From contig CM062379.1 of the NCBI GenBank assembly GCA_031310005.1, forward strand, positions 2,294,001-2,358,000: a stretch of DNA of 64,000 nucleotides. The letters are read 5' to 3'. Both the position numbers and the translations under genes were made by a program. The notes beneath the pieces are model-generated. The model made no database searches, was not told the origin of the DNA, and saw only the letters and a list, made by a program, of their open reading frames with translations. Shown here in pieces: positions 22,848 to 33,699 of this stretch (position 1 is its first letter; every line of letters starts with the position of its first letter). Origin of the DNA: Dactylellina haptotyla (taxonomy: Eukaryota; Ascomycota; Orbiliomycetes; Orbiliales; Orbiliaceae).

Positions 22848-24365
22848 ATGGCTTTGAAACAGGTTAGGTCGAGAATTCAAAGAGGGTTTTGCTGTTCCTA
22901 ACATGAAAACTAGGAAATCGAGACTTGGGTGCAAGCCCTGGAGCTTTGCGAACAGGAAGAACCTGACTATGAGGGGGCCCTCGCAAAGTTTGAGTCAATC
23001 GGCGACAGTGCTAAAATCCTGTTCAATATTGGTATCCTCCAGGCCACTCTTGGAGAGCACGAGAAAGCGGTAAGTTGAGCTCCCTTCAAAGCCAGTGACC
23101 GAGACTAATTTGACGAAGGTCCAAATGTACCACAGAGCCATCGATATCGATAAATTCTTGGCAGTAGCATACTTCCAATGCGGCGTATCTAACTTTCTGC
23201 TTACCGAATTTGCGGAGGCCGCGAATAATTTCAATGATGCGCTGCTATACCTAAGAGGCAACAACTCGATTAACTATGAGCAGCTAGGCTTGAAATTCTG
23301 CCTATATTCTTGCGAAGCTATTTTTAATCGTGGTCTTTGCCGATTATACTCGTCCCACGATACGAATGACAAAGAACACAAGGAGGGAATGGAAGATCTC
23401 GCGGCTGCTTCCAAAGAGAAGAAGATTGATGCACACAACGTCATCGACGAAGCTATTACGGAAGGAGCAGATGTGAGTAGAGCAAGCCTGGAACGCTGAT
23501 ACTTAGCTAACGCAAAATAGGGCTTCACGGTCTTCTCCGTACCCGTTGGTACTCTCTACCAGCCTCCTGGTATCAAGAGGCAAAACTACAAGACAAAAGA
23601 TTATTTGGGCAAGGCGAAGGTTGTTGCATCTGCGGATGCTGCCAACATGCACACTGGTTTCGATGGGACAGAGAAGCGCCAATCTCAAATCGAATCACGA
23701 CCAGAAGAAGCTAAGTCATTCGCGGCTTCAAATTTGGTTATTCAGGATCGTTCTTCGAAGATAAACTTTTCTGGTGGACCGGACCCAACTTTCTCCCCTC
23801 CAATTTCCTCGCCTCCGACATCAGCACTACCACAGGTTCCGCCTGGTGCTATGATTCCACCAGGTCCCCCAACAGGTGGTCTAGCTGGAGGACCGGTAAA
23901 CAAAATTAGGGACAGCGTTGTTACCTTCCGAAGCTCAAGTTTTGATGCATCATACAGACAGTCAATGGCGTTCGACAACGGCCCACCAGTTGAATTGGCG
24001 CAGGTGAGAACATCCAATGCTTTAATTATGGGAAATACTAACACCCAATAGATGAAAATCAAGATTCACCACAATAAAAACGACAAATTGAGATTGATGC
24101 TCATGGGACCGGAAGTGCAATATGACGAATTCATTGACCTTGTCAAGGAAAAATTGGGGATCAGAGGGAAGTGCACAATCGAGCTCAAGGATGAGACTGA
24201 CAAAGTTGCCATGGATGATAAAGGAGACCTTGAGGCTGCACTTGTCGCTAGTAAAGATATGGCGCGCAGGTCTAGATCCTCAATTGGAAATGTCGAGGTA
24301 CGTGCAAATCTGCCCCAAGATTTAAATTAATACTTACCACTTTATAGATCTGGGTTTCCGAGTAA
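22848..24365 (+). CDS. noxR: NADPH oxidase regulator NoxR (p67phox-like), 423 aa
   Basis: Activates the NoxA/NoxB NADPH oxidase with Rac at the membrane, giving superoxide for hyphal growth, fruiting and host interaction. Exons: 22848-22862 (15 nt), 22914-23069, 23119-23472, 23521-24003, 24052-24297, 24348-24365, all in phase. The N-terminus MALKQEIETWVQALELCEQE matches the family. TPRs occupy about residues 5-160 (LFNIGILQATLGEHEKA, VAYFQCGVSNFLLTEFAEAA). The activation segment GFTVFSVPVGTLYQPPGIKR is at about 176-195. A Pro-rich linker follows (PPGAMIPPGPPTGG). A PB1-like domain lies at about 337-418 (MKIKIHHNKNDKLRLML... and acidic KDETDKVAMDD), and the protein ends IWVSE. All modules are present. 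The linker appears short compared with what I recall of other fungal NoxR proteins. Confidence 0.93.
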
Positions 24366-24969
24366 GATGACCCGAAGCATTTCTTCCCAGTCATTCTACC
24401 TAGTATTGCTCTGTACACATATCCGTAGCGCGTTATTTTGAATATTGTATCACCTTGTTATTATTAAACTTAAGATTGATTCTCGGAATACTATTTTGAA
24501 TTCTTTCCCATGACCACTTGCACTTTCGACCTTGAAATCTAGAACAGAGCTGCCTAGCATGGGTTCAAATAAAAACTGGGGTTGTAACTGAGCCTGAGAT
24601 GTCAAAAGCTGAAGCTTAATTAAGCTTAACCCCGGTAACAGGCCAACAGGGGTCCAATGCCTTGCTCGCGCTAGAGCTAGAAGGGCTACTCAAGAGTAGC
24701 CCCGGAGCATCGGGATGGGATAGAACGTATGATATTGATTCCAGCATTGATGGCCGTGTACCTGAGTATGTGAACAAAATAACAATACCCTGTTGCAGAC
24801 TTTTTATCACCGTTCAATTGATGAGGTAAAATATGAAAGAATCAATCGCGTAATAGAATTGGCACGGCCTAAAATTGATATTTCTTCTCGTGAATGAAGG
24901 TTATATAAGGACATCCACCCTCCCACCTGAATTCGAACTTCAGCATTTCTTCTTAGTTTGATAATCACG
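24366..24969. other. Intergenic
   Basis: About 600 bp between NoxR and the next secreted-protein gene. The sequence GGTTATATAAGG at about 24899-24910 is a likely TATA box some 65-70 bp upstream of the ATG at 24970. No other feature is seen. Confidence 0.45.
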
Positions 24970-25417
24970 ATGAAATCCATTCTCTCTCTCCTATTCCTTG
25001 TCTCGGTTGCCCTTGCCGGGCCCGTTCCTCAGCTGAGCTCTGGCGATATCACTTGTGAGGTGCGGAGTTCGTGTGGAACTGGACCGCTGCCATATCGAAA
25101 CGGCCCTCGAGTAGCCTCTGGAGTAGCTGGTTACTATGCACCTGGTACCGCATTGCGTCTCATTTGCTACTCCGTGACGGAGCCAGGCGGCTGTGGCGAT
25201 AGCAAGTAGGTTTCAATTATATTGCCCCTTTCCTGGATATAACTAACGCTGGGTAGTGTGTGGTACAAGGAAGCGAATCGCGGTGTATGGGTACCAGCAG
25301 CTTGCATGGAAAAATGCACTGGAGGTGAGTATCGAGAATGTGATACCTCATACAACTTATAGCTCTGATTATTGACACGAGTGCATAGGAACATCTGGAG
25401 GGATGCCAAAGTGCTAG
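24970..25417 (+). CDS. Small secreted protein, SH3-like pattern, 110 aa
   Basis: Exons 24970-25205, 25257-25324, 25389-25417 with GTAGGT...GGGTAG and GTGAGT...GCATAG introns, all in phase. MKSILSLLFLVSVALAGPVP is a signal peptide. The mature chain of about 93 residues has seven cysteines. The order YYAPGTALRLICY, then NVWYKEANRGVWVPAAC resembles small SH3-like (SH3b) beta-barrels, in which such a W-Y...G-W-V motif is typical; this is an inference. Target and role unknown; an effector or cell-wall-related function is possible. Confidence 0.8.
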
Positions 25418-26235
25418 AATCTGAAACAGAATAAAATAGCAGTGTTTAAATATTTCCTAGTCTAAGACTTATCGCGCCCGGGGCAGTTATTTTCGATTGA
25501 GCTCGCAAACTGTTATATTACGCCTTGATCTTAAAATGTATGGGTATTAGTGATAAGTAGCCAATCGATAATTATATAAAAATAAATTATAGAAATTCCA
25601 AGGGCTATGGTAGATTTAGATTATGTAATTAGAATATGCCTCGGTCTACATGAGGCATTCTGATTACGATCCGTCTTACCAATATATCACTACATACCTT
25701 GGAGTTAATTTCAACTTGAAGCCGTAACGTAACAGTACGAAATAGAAAATATTGGGATTCCAAATACTGCGGACACTGCAATCATTTAATAGCTGATGTA
25801 CTACAATTGGGTTCGGCGTGGCTAACGGTTTCGATATTGGCCTGGCTGTTGGCTGGCACAACCCAAAACTGGAAGATTGTTATTGGCTTGGTCATGCATG
25901 GCCATGGGAGGCCCGATTAGATAATCGGGGGAAGTGCGGTGTCTTCCGTGAGGCCTAGTAGAATTTTCGAATAACCTGAGATCATTGTGACGCATAATGC
26001 TTCAAAGCCTGGGAATAACAGCTTTGTGTTGTCTGACTTTGCGAGATTAGCAGTCAACTGCAGTTCCCTAGTGCTTGGATATATTTATATACACCATGCG
26101 CACCATGAATACAAAAAAGAACTGATTTTGATATAATTATTGCCAAGAAGACGCTCTCTACAAGCATGGGCGGTTGCCGGTCCGAGTTTATATGTATAAT
26201 AGGGTTACAAGGTGTTAAAAAGACGCATGGGATCT
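25418..26235. other. Intergenic
   Basis: 818 bp of AT-rich sequence between convergent genes; no supported gene, RNA or repeat. Confidence 0.4.
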
Positions 26236-26852
26236 TTATCCAACTTTGGTAAAGCCCCACCAGGTATCTGCAACATCCCTCTTTCCCAAATCTGTACCAT
26301 CATTTCTAAACCCCAAAGGTTGGATTCCAAACCAATGTCTTAGCATTACATCGAACCCATCGCCCTCTCTCTTTGTAACTACAAAATGCTCCCACTGCGA
26401 ATGCGAGTTTGCAGTACAAATCAAAATACCGCGCACGTCGTGGCCAAGATAAGTAGTTTCGATCCCAGAGTCGTTAGTGAACCCAAACCAGCTTCCTGAG
26501 CGCTGGCAAACCCACTTCTGCGATTTTGAAGGTACCCCTCCGGAAAGCGATGTTAGGATAGCTCTCCCATTGTCGTTGGTAATAACTCTCGACGTTGCGC
26601 TCTCGCTGATGATATAAATCGAACCGGCATGAGGGGCATCGTTTCTATTGATTTTCAAGCCCGTAGATCGTTCGCCTGCTGCGGTTTCTTCCGATTTACA
26701 TTCGGGTTCCGGGTCGGTCTTGGGTTCCACGCATCGGATCTCGGGCTTAGACTATACTATCGCGGCATGTTAGATCGGTGGTTTCGTTCGGGGGAGTATC
26801 TTCCAAGAATCAGACTAGCCTCTTCTGTTGTGTCTACTTTGATTATTGCCAT
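26236..26852 (-). CDS. Probable beta-trefoil-like protein, 176 aa
   Basis: Exons 26852-26838 (ATG plus four codons) and 26751-26236. The intron has donor GTAGAC, a CTAAC branch (ATCTAACATG) and acceptor TATAG, and is phase 0. The large exon alone has no ATG start, which supports the two-exon model. Regular Trp/Gly motifs (KWVCQRSGSWFGFTN, ETTYLGHD, HSQWEHFVV, LRHWFGIQPLGF, DTWWGFTKV) are of the type found in beta-trefoil folds such as fascin-like or lectin-like proteins. This is recognised from spacing only. No signal peptide, so intracellular. The N-terminal 30 residues are acidic and Cys-containing. Confidence 0.65.
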
Positions 26853-27895
26853 CTCGTTAAACTCGCCGGGGTTTTATAACATGTATTAGATGGATTTGTC
26901 GGCTGGATATGTTACTTTCTCCGCGCTATTTATTGTCGATGGTTATTGGGCATTACCGAGATTTGGCGATGGTTTGCTGGGTCTTATTGGCGCTTAAGCA
27001 ATTTCGTCGCGATGGTTCGATATTTGTTCTTCAAAACATGGAGAAAATCTGGTAAACTAAATATCTACAAGTATAAATCCCAAATGTACATATATAGTCG
27101 ATTTCTGACCCAGCGCAATGGGAGCGATTATGAAATTGGCATTCGTGTCGGGGAATCGTACGCGGGTGGCACAGCGGAGCTTACGTATGCACTGTTTGTC
27201 CAGGGAACTTATTTGGGTTCACAGGATTTCAGATTGTATTCCTCTTAAGATTTTCTCCTTCTCCAGGAAACAAAAAGCGGCAGCTCTTCTCTTCGTCCCT
27301 CTTGGCTTCTCATATCTGTCGGGTATACTCACGAACACGAGGTCAGGTCCAGATGAAAATTCCTATAAATGTTCAAGATTATTGGCGCTCTTAAAAAAGA
27401 GATCTCGAAAATTGTGGCTCGAGCCCGCTTCCGTTAACCGGTCGTAACTGAGGCACCCCTAAACCCGACCGATAGTGTGAATCCAAGCCCCGCAACCGAA
27501 TCCGCAACTCAAAACCATCTATAAAATGTCAGGAACGACAATCCCTTGGAATTTCACAAAGAGAGCCTAAGGAATAGAATATAATCTCGTAAGGTTCAGG
27601 CTCGTTGGTCGCGTCTTCGAGTTTGTTATTGCTGTTTTCCAGATCGCTAGTATTGTGACTTACCTCACGTGTGGTCGTTTGATTCCTACCCTGCTAGGGT
27701 GCTTCGGCCGCGGCTTTTCTGTTTTCTGTGGTTGATTTGAGGTCGGTACATTGTGGTTGAAGAGTTTCTCATATTTCAGAAGACTATAACATAGATCACC
27801 ATGAGTCCTTTCAATATTTCTAGAAAAAATATATATGAGCACTGTTGGCTATGCGGATCTGGACTATTCACCCTTCACAGCTTCCATAAGAAGTA

Positions 27896-28062
27896 ATAAA
27901 TTTCATCATCCCGTAGAACAAAGTCTTGAGGATAAAGAAAATGAGAGTCTGTGGAATCAATCCAATAGATATACAATGAAAAAAAATATTATTGCATAAA
28001 ACTCTGTCCGGCCAGTCTTAATCTAGTTTCCAATTGGCAAAATCGCACAATTAGAATAAACT
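27896..28062. repeat. Diverged direct repeat, copy 1
   Basis: Aligns by eye with 28523-28687 in the same orientation. Shared words in order are TCGTAGAAC (here CCCGTAGAAC), AGTCT, GATAA, GAAAA, ATCCAAT, AACTC, CTAGTTT(C)CAATTGGCAAAA, and CAAT.AG.ATAAAC. Identity is moderate, with many C/T and G/A differences, so the duplication is old or was hit by RIP. Confidence 0.6.
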
Positions 28063-28483
28063 ACATCTGCCTATGGCTACTTGCAGAATATAAAAACACG
28101 AGGGAGAAATACGGGACGCGTTTTTTGGAATTTGGAGTATATATATGGTTTAGACCTGTTGAATTGCCAGCTTCTTTTATACTAGCGGATGGCTTAATTT
28201 CGTTGGTTTTGCGAATTATCGCATGTGGTGGCTCATCTATTCCAATCAGCCTTGTTGATAGAGTACCAGACCAAGTAATAATGGTTGTATTCTTAGCATC
28301 ACCAGTGTTCGTTATTGAGCAACTTTGGCGTTGAGCGGGCAAATGTGGCCCTGTACTGACATATTCGAACGCGGCGAGGTTTATACACCATCTTCCTCCC
28401 GTCGTGACAATACTCGCAACGAAAGGCTTTGACCCTGGATCCGCGGTTTGCCGAATAAAGTAATCACCAGAAACGTCGATGAT

Positions 28484-28501
28484 GCGCGATCGCGATCGCG
28501 C
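28484..28501. repeat. 18-bp perfect palindrome
   Basis: GCGCGATCGCGATCGCGC equals its own reverse complement. It stands out as GC-only context inside AT-rich DNA, 20 bp outside repeat copy 2. The related core GATCGCGATC recurs at 49061-49070. Function unknown. Confidence 0.6.
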
Positions 28502-28522
28502 TTGCTACTACCTCCCGAAAAA

Positions 28523-28687
28523 GTAAATTTTCTTCATCTCGTAGAACGGAGTCTAGAAGATAATGAAAAAATGAAGTGGAGTTGATCCAATTTATAACGT
28601 AAAAATTGCGTACTGAGTGAAACTCAGTTCGACTGGTCGTTAATTTAGTTTTCAATTGGCAAAAACATACAATCAGGATAAACCCTA
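28523..28687. repeat. Diverged direct repeat, copy 2
   Basis: Second copy of the unit at 27896-28062, about 627 bp away. On the minus strand it lies inside an ATG-initiated frame (28691-28464, MIGFILIVCFCQLKTKL...) preceded by GTATAAAAAGCTC at about 28820-28832, so it may once have been a transcribed 5' exon. The frame is disrupted in copy 1. Confidence 0.6.
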
Positions 28688-29585
28688 TCATTCTAACGTT
28701 AGTATTATCGTAAATAGAGACGGGAATGGCAAGAATTCACGAACTTCACTTTGATATGTATTGCCCCTGCACTGGGATAAGGAGAAAAGAGGGTTGGATT
28801 GGAAGGGGAGATGAGCTTTTTATACTTTTCGAGGCTGAAGCAGGGAAATTTTTGATGACAAACCGCAAAATATAACAATATCAACACATTTGAATCTTCT
28901 AGGTTGAAGTGTTGGTAAAATCAACGGGGTTGGAGATCTTGATTATGCGATAGGAAGGGTTGATACTGAATATTAATTTTCGGGAGAGAAGTTTCAAAAT
29001 CGGAATTGCAAAAGAACTCGAACTCGACTCGACCCCCGACAAACTTGGTCGTTATATTCAAGAAATTTGGGTATTGCGTTATTGAAGTAACGATCAACTC
29101 ATTTCGTGTCCAGAAATTGATTACTTTCTTGCAGTTTCGCTGATTTCGAATCTTCTCTTGCAGATACCAAAACTTAGTCCAGACCCTTGAATTTTTCTCG
29201 CAAGCCAGAGGTCGTCTTGCTGAACCATTTTTCACTTGATTCCATATTGCAATATATTGCGGAATTTGAAGACATTGCATTTAGAATATTTTAAATACAC
29301 ACCTCCGCGCTCCATGGCATGCTTTTGCTTCAAATCTCACCTCAAGCTCAGGTAGCTCATTGAACTTCAAGAATTTATACTTCTGCCACAAGACCCAGTA
29401 TACAATTCGAACAGCAAGTAATCGACGGGGCACTGCCCCTAGAAACTGATATATATTTTATAAACCCTCCACATTTGCCACGGAAAATACTCTTATCAAT
29501 CTTTGTATATACAAGAACCCCCTCCAACAATCAATATACATACCAACACCAGCGATGGCCATCCGCCAATTCTTTTCTCTCGAAC

Positions 29586-30574
29586 TCACAGACACTATTG
29601 AAAGCGTTAGTGCACGATTAGATGGTATTTAAAGAATAGGGAGAGATATACCTGGCTGTAATAGGCATTAGATGATTTACAGCTGCCGGACGAGCAGCAG
29701 GTTGGTCCAGTCCATCCGATACCGCCACATTGACCCCACATTGCGGAGCAGCCAGAGGGGCCACCACCACCGCCGCCAGCGGTAGTTGTTGCAGCGCGAG
29801 TTGTGGTAGTGGTGCCACCGGTGTTGCCGCCGCCAGTATTGCTGACGGACTGTTGGGCCGAGCCGCTTCCGCTCCAGCTCTCGACGGCAATAACCTGGAA
29901 GTTGTGGGTTCCGAGTTTCATGCCCAAGTTGGACCAGGCGCTAAAGTGGTTTTGGACGGTGACCGTGCCGCTGCTGCGACCGCCCTGTCTGACAGAGATG
30001 AACTGTTGGAAGGTGGAGGTACCCTGGATGGAGGGCTGGTTGGTACGGGTGTTTTGGTAGATAGTGTATGTGCCACCGTCGCTGGTGACGCTACCCTTAA
30101 CGGTACCAAGGCCGCTAATGCCTACGTTCGTCTCCATGACGTAGTACTCAATAAGTGGGTTGGTGGTCCATCCGTAAACTCCCAAGCTGCCGAGGCCGCT
30201 TGACACGGTGAAAGAGCCGGTGTGGGTGATAGGGCTGCGCTAGTTAGCATTGTGAAAGATTTGGTTTTTAAATATAGAACTCACAGGTTGCTGCCTGGAT
30301 TCCAGCCTACACCGACGACGAAGTCATTTTGGGTGTTCCAGTTAAGGGAGAATGCATTCGTCGATGGAGTAAAGTTGACGGTTCCACCGGTCTTGTAGTT
30401 TTGGTTGTAGTTTGTGTTTGAGCGCCGTGCAAGAGTCTCGTTACGACGAGCAATGGCCAAAGGATGGTCTTCGCCAAAAATAAAGTTGAAGTCGCCACGT
30501 TTCTCAACGGTGGGAACAGCAACAGCTGCGGAGACGGCGGAGAACCCGAGAACGAGAGTGGAAATAGTAACCAT
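29586..30574 (-). CDS. GH11 endo-beta-1,4-xylanase with CBM1, 293 aa
   Basis: Secreted xylanase cleaving the xylan backbone. Exons 30574-30285, 30234-29652, 29594-29586. The last 9-nt exon supplies only Cys-Leu-stop and completes the CBM1 ending YYSQCL. A signal peptide [20 protein letters not shown] is followed by a propeptide with KR and RR Kex2-type sites (about residues 25-50). The GH11 jelly roll spans about 50-240: [18 protein letters not shown], then [10 protein letters not shown] with the nucleophile Glu, and [13 protein letters not shown] with the acid/base Glu. A Gly/Thr linker follows. The CBM1 (about 257-293: [15 protein letters not shown]...) targets cellulose. Upstream TATA, GGCTAAA and a CreA-type site fit xylan induction and glucose repression. 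Confidence 0.95.
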
Positions 30575-30647
30575 TGTGACAGAGATATCGATAGTTGCTT
30601 GCCAATGCTTGGGAACAGACCGGCCAAGTCCGCCAAGCGTGTCAAGC

Positions 30648-30657
30648 TTTATATAAA
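30648..30657 (-). promoter_or_regulatory. TATA box of the GH11 gene
   Basis: Palindromic TTTATATAAA about 75-85 bp upstream of the xylanase ATG at 30574, at the distance expected for a fungal core promoter. Confidence 0.6.
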
Positions 30658-30703
30658 TCGAGAGACGATATAAAAATCATTTTGTCCGACTACAAGTCCT
30701 TTA

Positions 30704-30731
30704 GGCTAAAGCCGAGTACGATTTACCCCGG
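30704..30731. promoter_or_regulatory. XlnR/XYR1-like and CreA-like sites
   Basis: GGCTAAA at 30704-30710 overlaps an inverted GGCTTT, forming a near-palindrome. CCCCGG at 30726-30731 reads CCGGGG on the minus strand and fits the CreA/CRE1 consensus SYGGRG. Both lie 130-160 bp upstream of the xylanase ATG. The consensus sites are established for xylanase genes; use here is inferred. Confidence 0.5.
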
Positions 30732-30873
30732 AGTAAAGGAAAATATTCGTCTCCGAATACAATATTTCCTCCTTACGAATTGTATTTAGGCATGTAGGCT
30801 AGTTCTCCAGCTTCTATCAGATGAAGAGTTACACGTTTCTCGCATTTGTGTTTCCGGCAAAATTATATTTCTG

Positions 30874-30880
30874 TTTAGCC
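30874..30880 (-). promoter_or_regulatory. Second XlnR/XYR1-like GGCTAAA
   Basis: TTTAGCC on the plus strand is GGCTAAA in the direction of the xylanase gene, 300 bp upstream of its ATG. Confidence 0.4.
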
Positions 30881-32669
30881 TGTGAGTTTTTAAACAGATA
30901 TAAATCTGGGGTGCATTCGGTAGGCCGGCTCGCCGGGAATTTACAGGGTTTACTCCGGAACTGTCGACCCTGTCCCGACATGGCCTCCAACTGAACAACC
31001 AGACTTCCAACCACACGTGAACGCATTTCGTTGATTTGTGGTAGAGCTTGGAAAACTACCGGCCGTTTTTCATATTTTTGGCGTGGTTGTCACCCGGCTA
31101 AAATGCACGTTCTCTTCCACGGTTCCGAAAATCCCTACCTCTAAGGATCATCTAATATTTGGTAAGCGCCTCATGGAGCTTACCACAGAACTCGCCATAA
31201 AAGAGCCAAATATATATTTTTTCGGCTTGGGTGAACGGGATGTTTCCACGGCGTGTTGCAGAAATGCAGCCGTGAACCCGGTGGATTTTAAAGAAAAACC
31301 GTGTGTGGGTTTCGAACTCAATACCCTATTTCTGATCTTGCGGGCCGGAATGCTGATAATGAACGCGTAGTTGAAGAATTATATTATAGCACCTGAATAT
31401 TAATATAGGGAATCAGCCTCTAACAACCTTTATCCAAATTGAGCGCAACAGCCACAGAAAGTTATTGTAACCAATGTCATTTTGGCAATATGCAAGTTGA
31501 TTGGAGCTTACACTTATCCATGGAACGTACGTACACGGCCGTGGATAATTCTTGGAGCGTAACAGGTTGGGATACTCACGAGGATAAACATAAATGACCA
31601 ACGATCGACGCCGGTAAGCTTAAGTTTTAGCTATTAATAAGATGTAATTTTATAACAGTAATATGGATATTTGTAGGAAGTATTTAGCCAATACTCATGC
31701 TCAATCTAATATTTAGTTTCTTGTATGTTCCTGTTCAATACTCAGCTATCGGCAAATGATTCTGGCTTCAGTACCGTAGATGAAAGAGAGTCAGAAACGG
31801 AGTGATAAATGGGCCAGCGCTAGGAACACTTTGACGTTGCACGCTGGGGTGAGTATATGATTATTCACCTCCTATACTACTCTTGTGCCAGATTGGATAT
31901 CAAAAAAATTAGGATCTATATCGTAGGTCAGCTACTCGAAACGACTCCGGGTGTTTCAGGTCCATTCAACGACGCAGTTGACAGCCGCAAAGTGTTTGTG
32001 TGGGATTCCTGTCGCAACACAAAACGACTTGAGCTCCGCTGGGCGTCGTGCGCGCAATTGAGCATGATTTCTGCCTCCGTGTGTCACAAGTGCACACCCG
32101 AAATATCACATTTCCACAAATAGCTAGGCCAGCCGCGCAACGACAGATAATTTGCTCAAAGCCGTATCAAAGGATCTCGAGATTTTCGGTGAGGAAGGCG
32201 TCAAGAGCGGCTCTTTAACAAGAGTTCACATGGCAGTGTCGACTAGCGACAAGTCCTTTTTATTTTTCGCTTTTTTACTGAGATGGAAGGTTTAGGCAGT
32301 AACAATTCTTTCGGTAAGACTAGTGGAGGATAACCCACCTTTTTCGAACAAGTCACTGTTCTGTGATGCGTTAATTAAGAAATTATTTCGTCTGGGAATA
32401 CTTCGTAAAGATAATTATCTCAATCGCGACCAAGTCGACTACCCTCAAACTCGATAACTTGTTTTGATTGATATCCTAAAGCTTCTACAGGGAAACAGTT
32501 ATATATTGAAAGCATTTTCTTCGTTATTTGGGGTTATTTGTAAATAGGATCCTATATCTTCTCCGCCGTTATTTATATACCAGAGCTGCAATTTCAACAG
32601 CAAAATCCATTTTATATATATGAAAACTACACAACCGCGCAGCTCTTGAACCTATATAACTAGATTAAG

Positions 32670-33605
32670 ATGGGCGACGCTACATTTGAGGTCACTTTGA
32701 TGCGCGAATGGTTGGACAGGTTCACAACCCTGGGTCTCCCGACCGTGGATATTCTACAAAACTTGGAACGTTATCGTATCCCGTTATCTATACCAGGATC
32801 CAACTCGGACAGCGTTATCAACGTGCTAGTTGTAAACTCTTCATATCATGCCTGGGAGCATATCGTATTCTCGAAAACAATAAGCTGCATATTCGACATT
32901 CTGAACCGACATACTCCAAAGATCCTCAGGAAGAAATCGATTAAAGGGGGCTACTACTATCACCTTCGCGAAATCTTAATTGAACCGAACGATATGGCTA
33001 GAACGGCAACATTTCTCGTAGCTGTAGCTGCTATCAAACGACCCAATGATTTGGATTTACAATGGCGAGACAAAACAGCGAAACCGAGTCAGCTAAGCCT
33101 TTGGAACACTTTCTTCGAGATTCTATCTATTAGTGATGATGGTCTTGAGACCGCGATCAAAACGTGGGAGAATATGGCAAACAAGTGGGCTCTAATTATG
33201 CTTCATATTTTGCGAACTCAAAAAAAACTACATTCAGAGTCATCCTTATGCTCACCTCAAGGGATTTTCAAATCTCTGAAGGAAAAGACCAAAGTGCAGA
33301 GATTTGTTTCGGAATGCCTAAAAGCCGGGTGCGATAGGTACGCCATTGGAGAAAAGTCACTCGCAACTTTGAGAGCCGAGGTAATGCAGATTGTACGGAA
33401 CCTATTCTCAACATCGGCCGCCAGAAGTCCTGCTCTCTTCGATGCTGATATTATGAAATGTCATATAATAACGTTATTACAGCTTTGTTCTATCGGAGAT
33501 TTGGTGGCCGCTCTCTCTTGTTGGCAGAAGGAGCGAGATGGTGGGCTTCGAAAATTTCGGAGCATAATTGTGGAGAGGATGCAGCAAGATATGCTTGACA
33601 GATAA
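32670..33605 (+). CDS. Unknown protein, 311 aa
   Basis: Single exon, ATG at 32670 (MGDATFEVTLMREWLDRFTT). No signal peptide; mostly helical, mixed charge. It contains a basic stretch (RHTPKILRKKSIKGGYYYHL, about residues 80-99) and a long helical C-terminal half with Lys/Arg/Leu patterns, ending in a probable amphipathic helix (SIIVERMQQDMLDR). No catalytic motif or known domain is recognised. No introns, which is usual for short fungal orphan genes. Confidence 0.6.
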   Translation: MGDATFEVTLMREWLDRFTTLGLPTVDILQNLERYRIPLSIPGSNSDSVINVLVVNSSYHAWEHIVFSKTISCIFDILNRHTPKILRKKSIKGGYYYHLREILIEPNDMARTATFLVAVAAIKRPNDLDLQWRDKTAKPSQLSLWNTFFEILSISDDGLETAIKTWENMANKWALIMLHILRTQKKLHSESSLCSPQGIFKSLKEKTKVQRFVSECLKAGCDRYAIGEKSLATLRAEVMQIVRNLFSTSAARSPALFDADIMKCHIITLLQLCSIGDLVAALSCWQKERDGGLRKFRSIIVERMQQDMLDR

Positions 33606-33699
33606 TAACTTGAAAAATATGAAGGCAAAAAACAAACTTCAGAGATTAGCTTCTGTAGAGAAATAGACATTTCACTTATCAATCAAGCAGTCCTCCACT

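Larger units (their letters stand above)
26853..29585. other. 2.7 kb repeat-bearing intergenic stretch
   Basis: Contains the diverged direct repeat at 27896-28062 and 28523-28687, an 18-bp perfect palindrome at 28484-28501, and a minus-strand frame open from about 28490 to 28061 that has no ATG start. A minus-strand ATG frame of 119 codons (29280-28921) has no motifs or splice partners and is not called. No complete gene can be supported. Confidence 0.45.
30575..32669. other. 2.1 kb between divergent genes
   Basis: Holds the xylanase promoter on its left and the promoter of the 311-aa gene on its right (AT-rich with several TATATA runs at 32500-32640). Frames at 30786-31370 and 31857-32123 lack support. 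No repeat or RNA gene is seen. Confidence 0.4.

Noticed and set aside
28921-29280. 119-codon minus-strand frame with a true ATG
   Set aside because: Basic, Asn/Lys-rich translation typical of AT-rich noncoding DNA; no splice signals or motifs. Kept only as a remark in the intergenic entry.
29730-30203. 157-codon plus-strand frame opposite the xylanase
   Set aside because: Shadow frame of the Gly/Thr-rich GH11-CBM1 coding exon.
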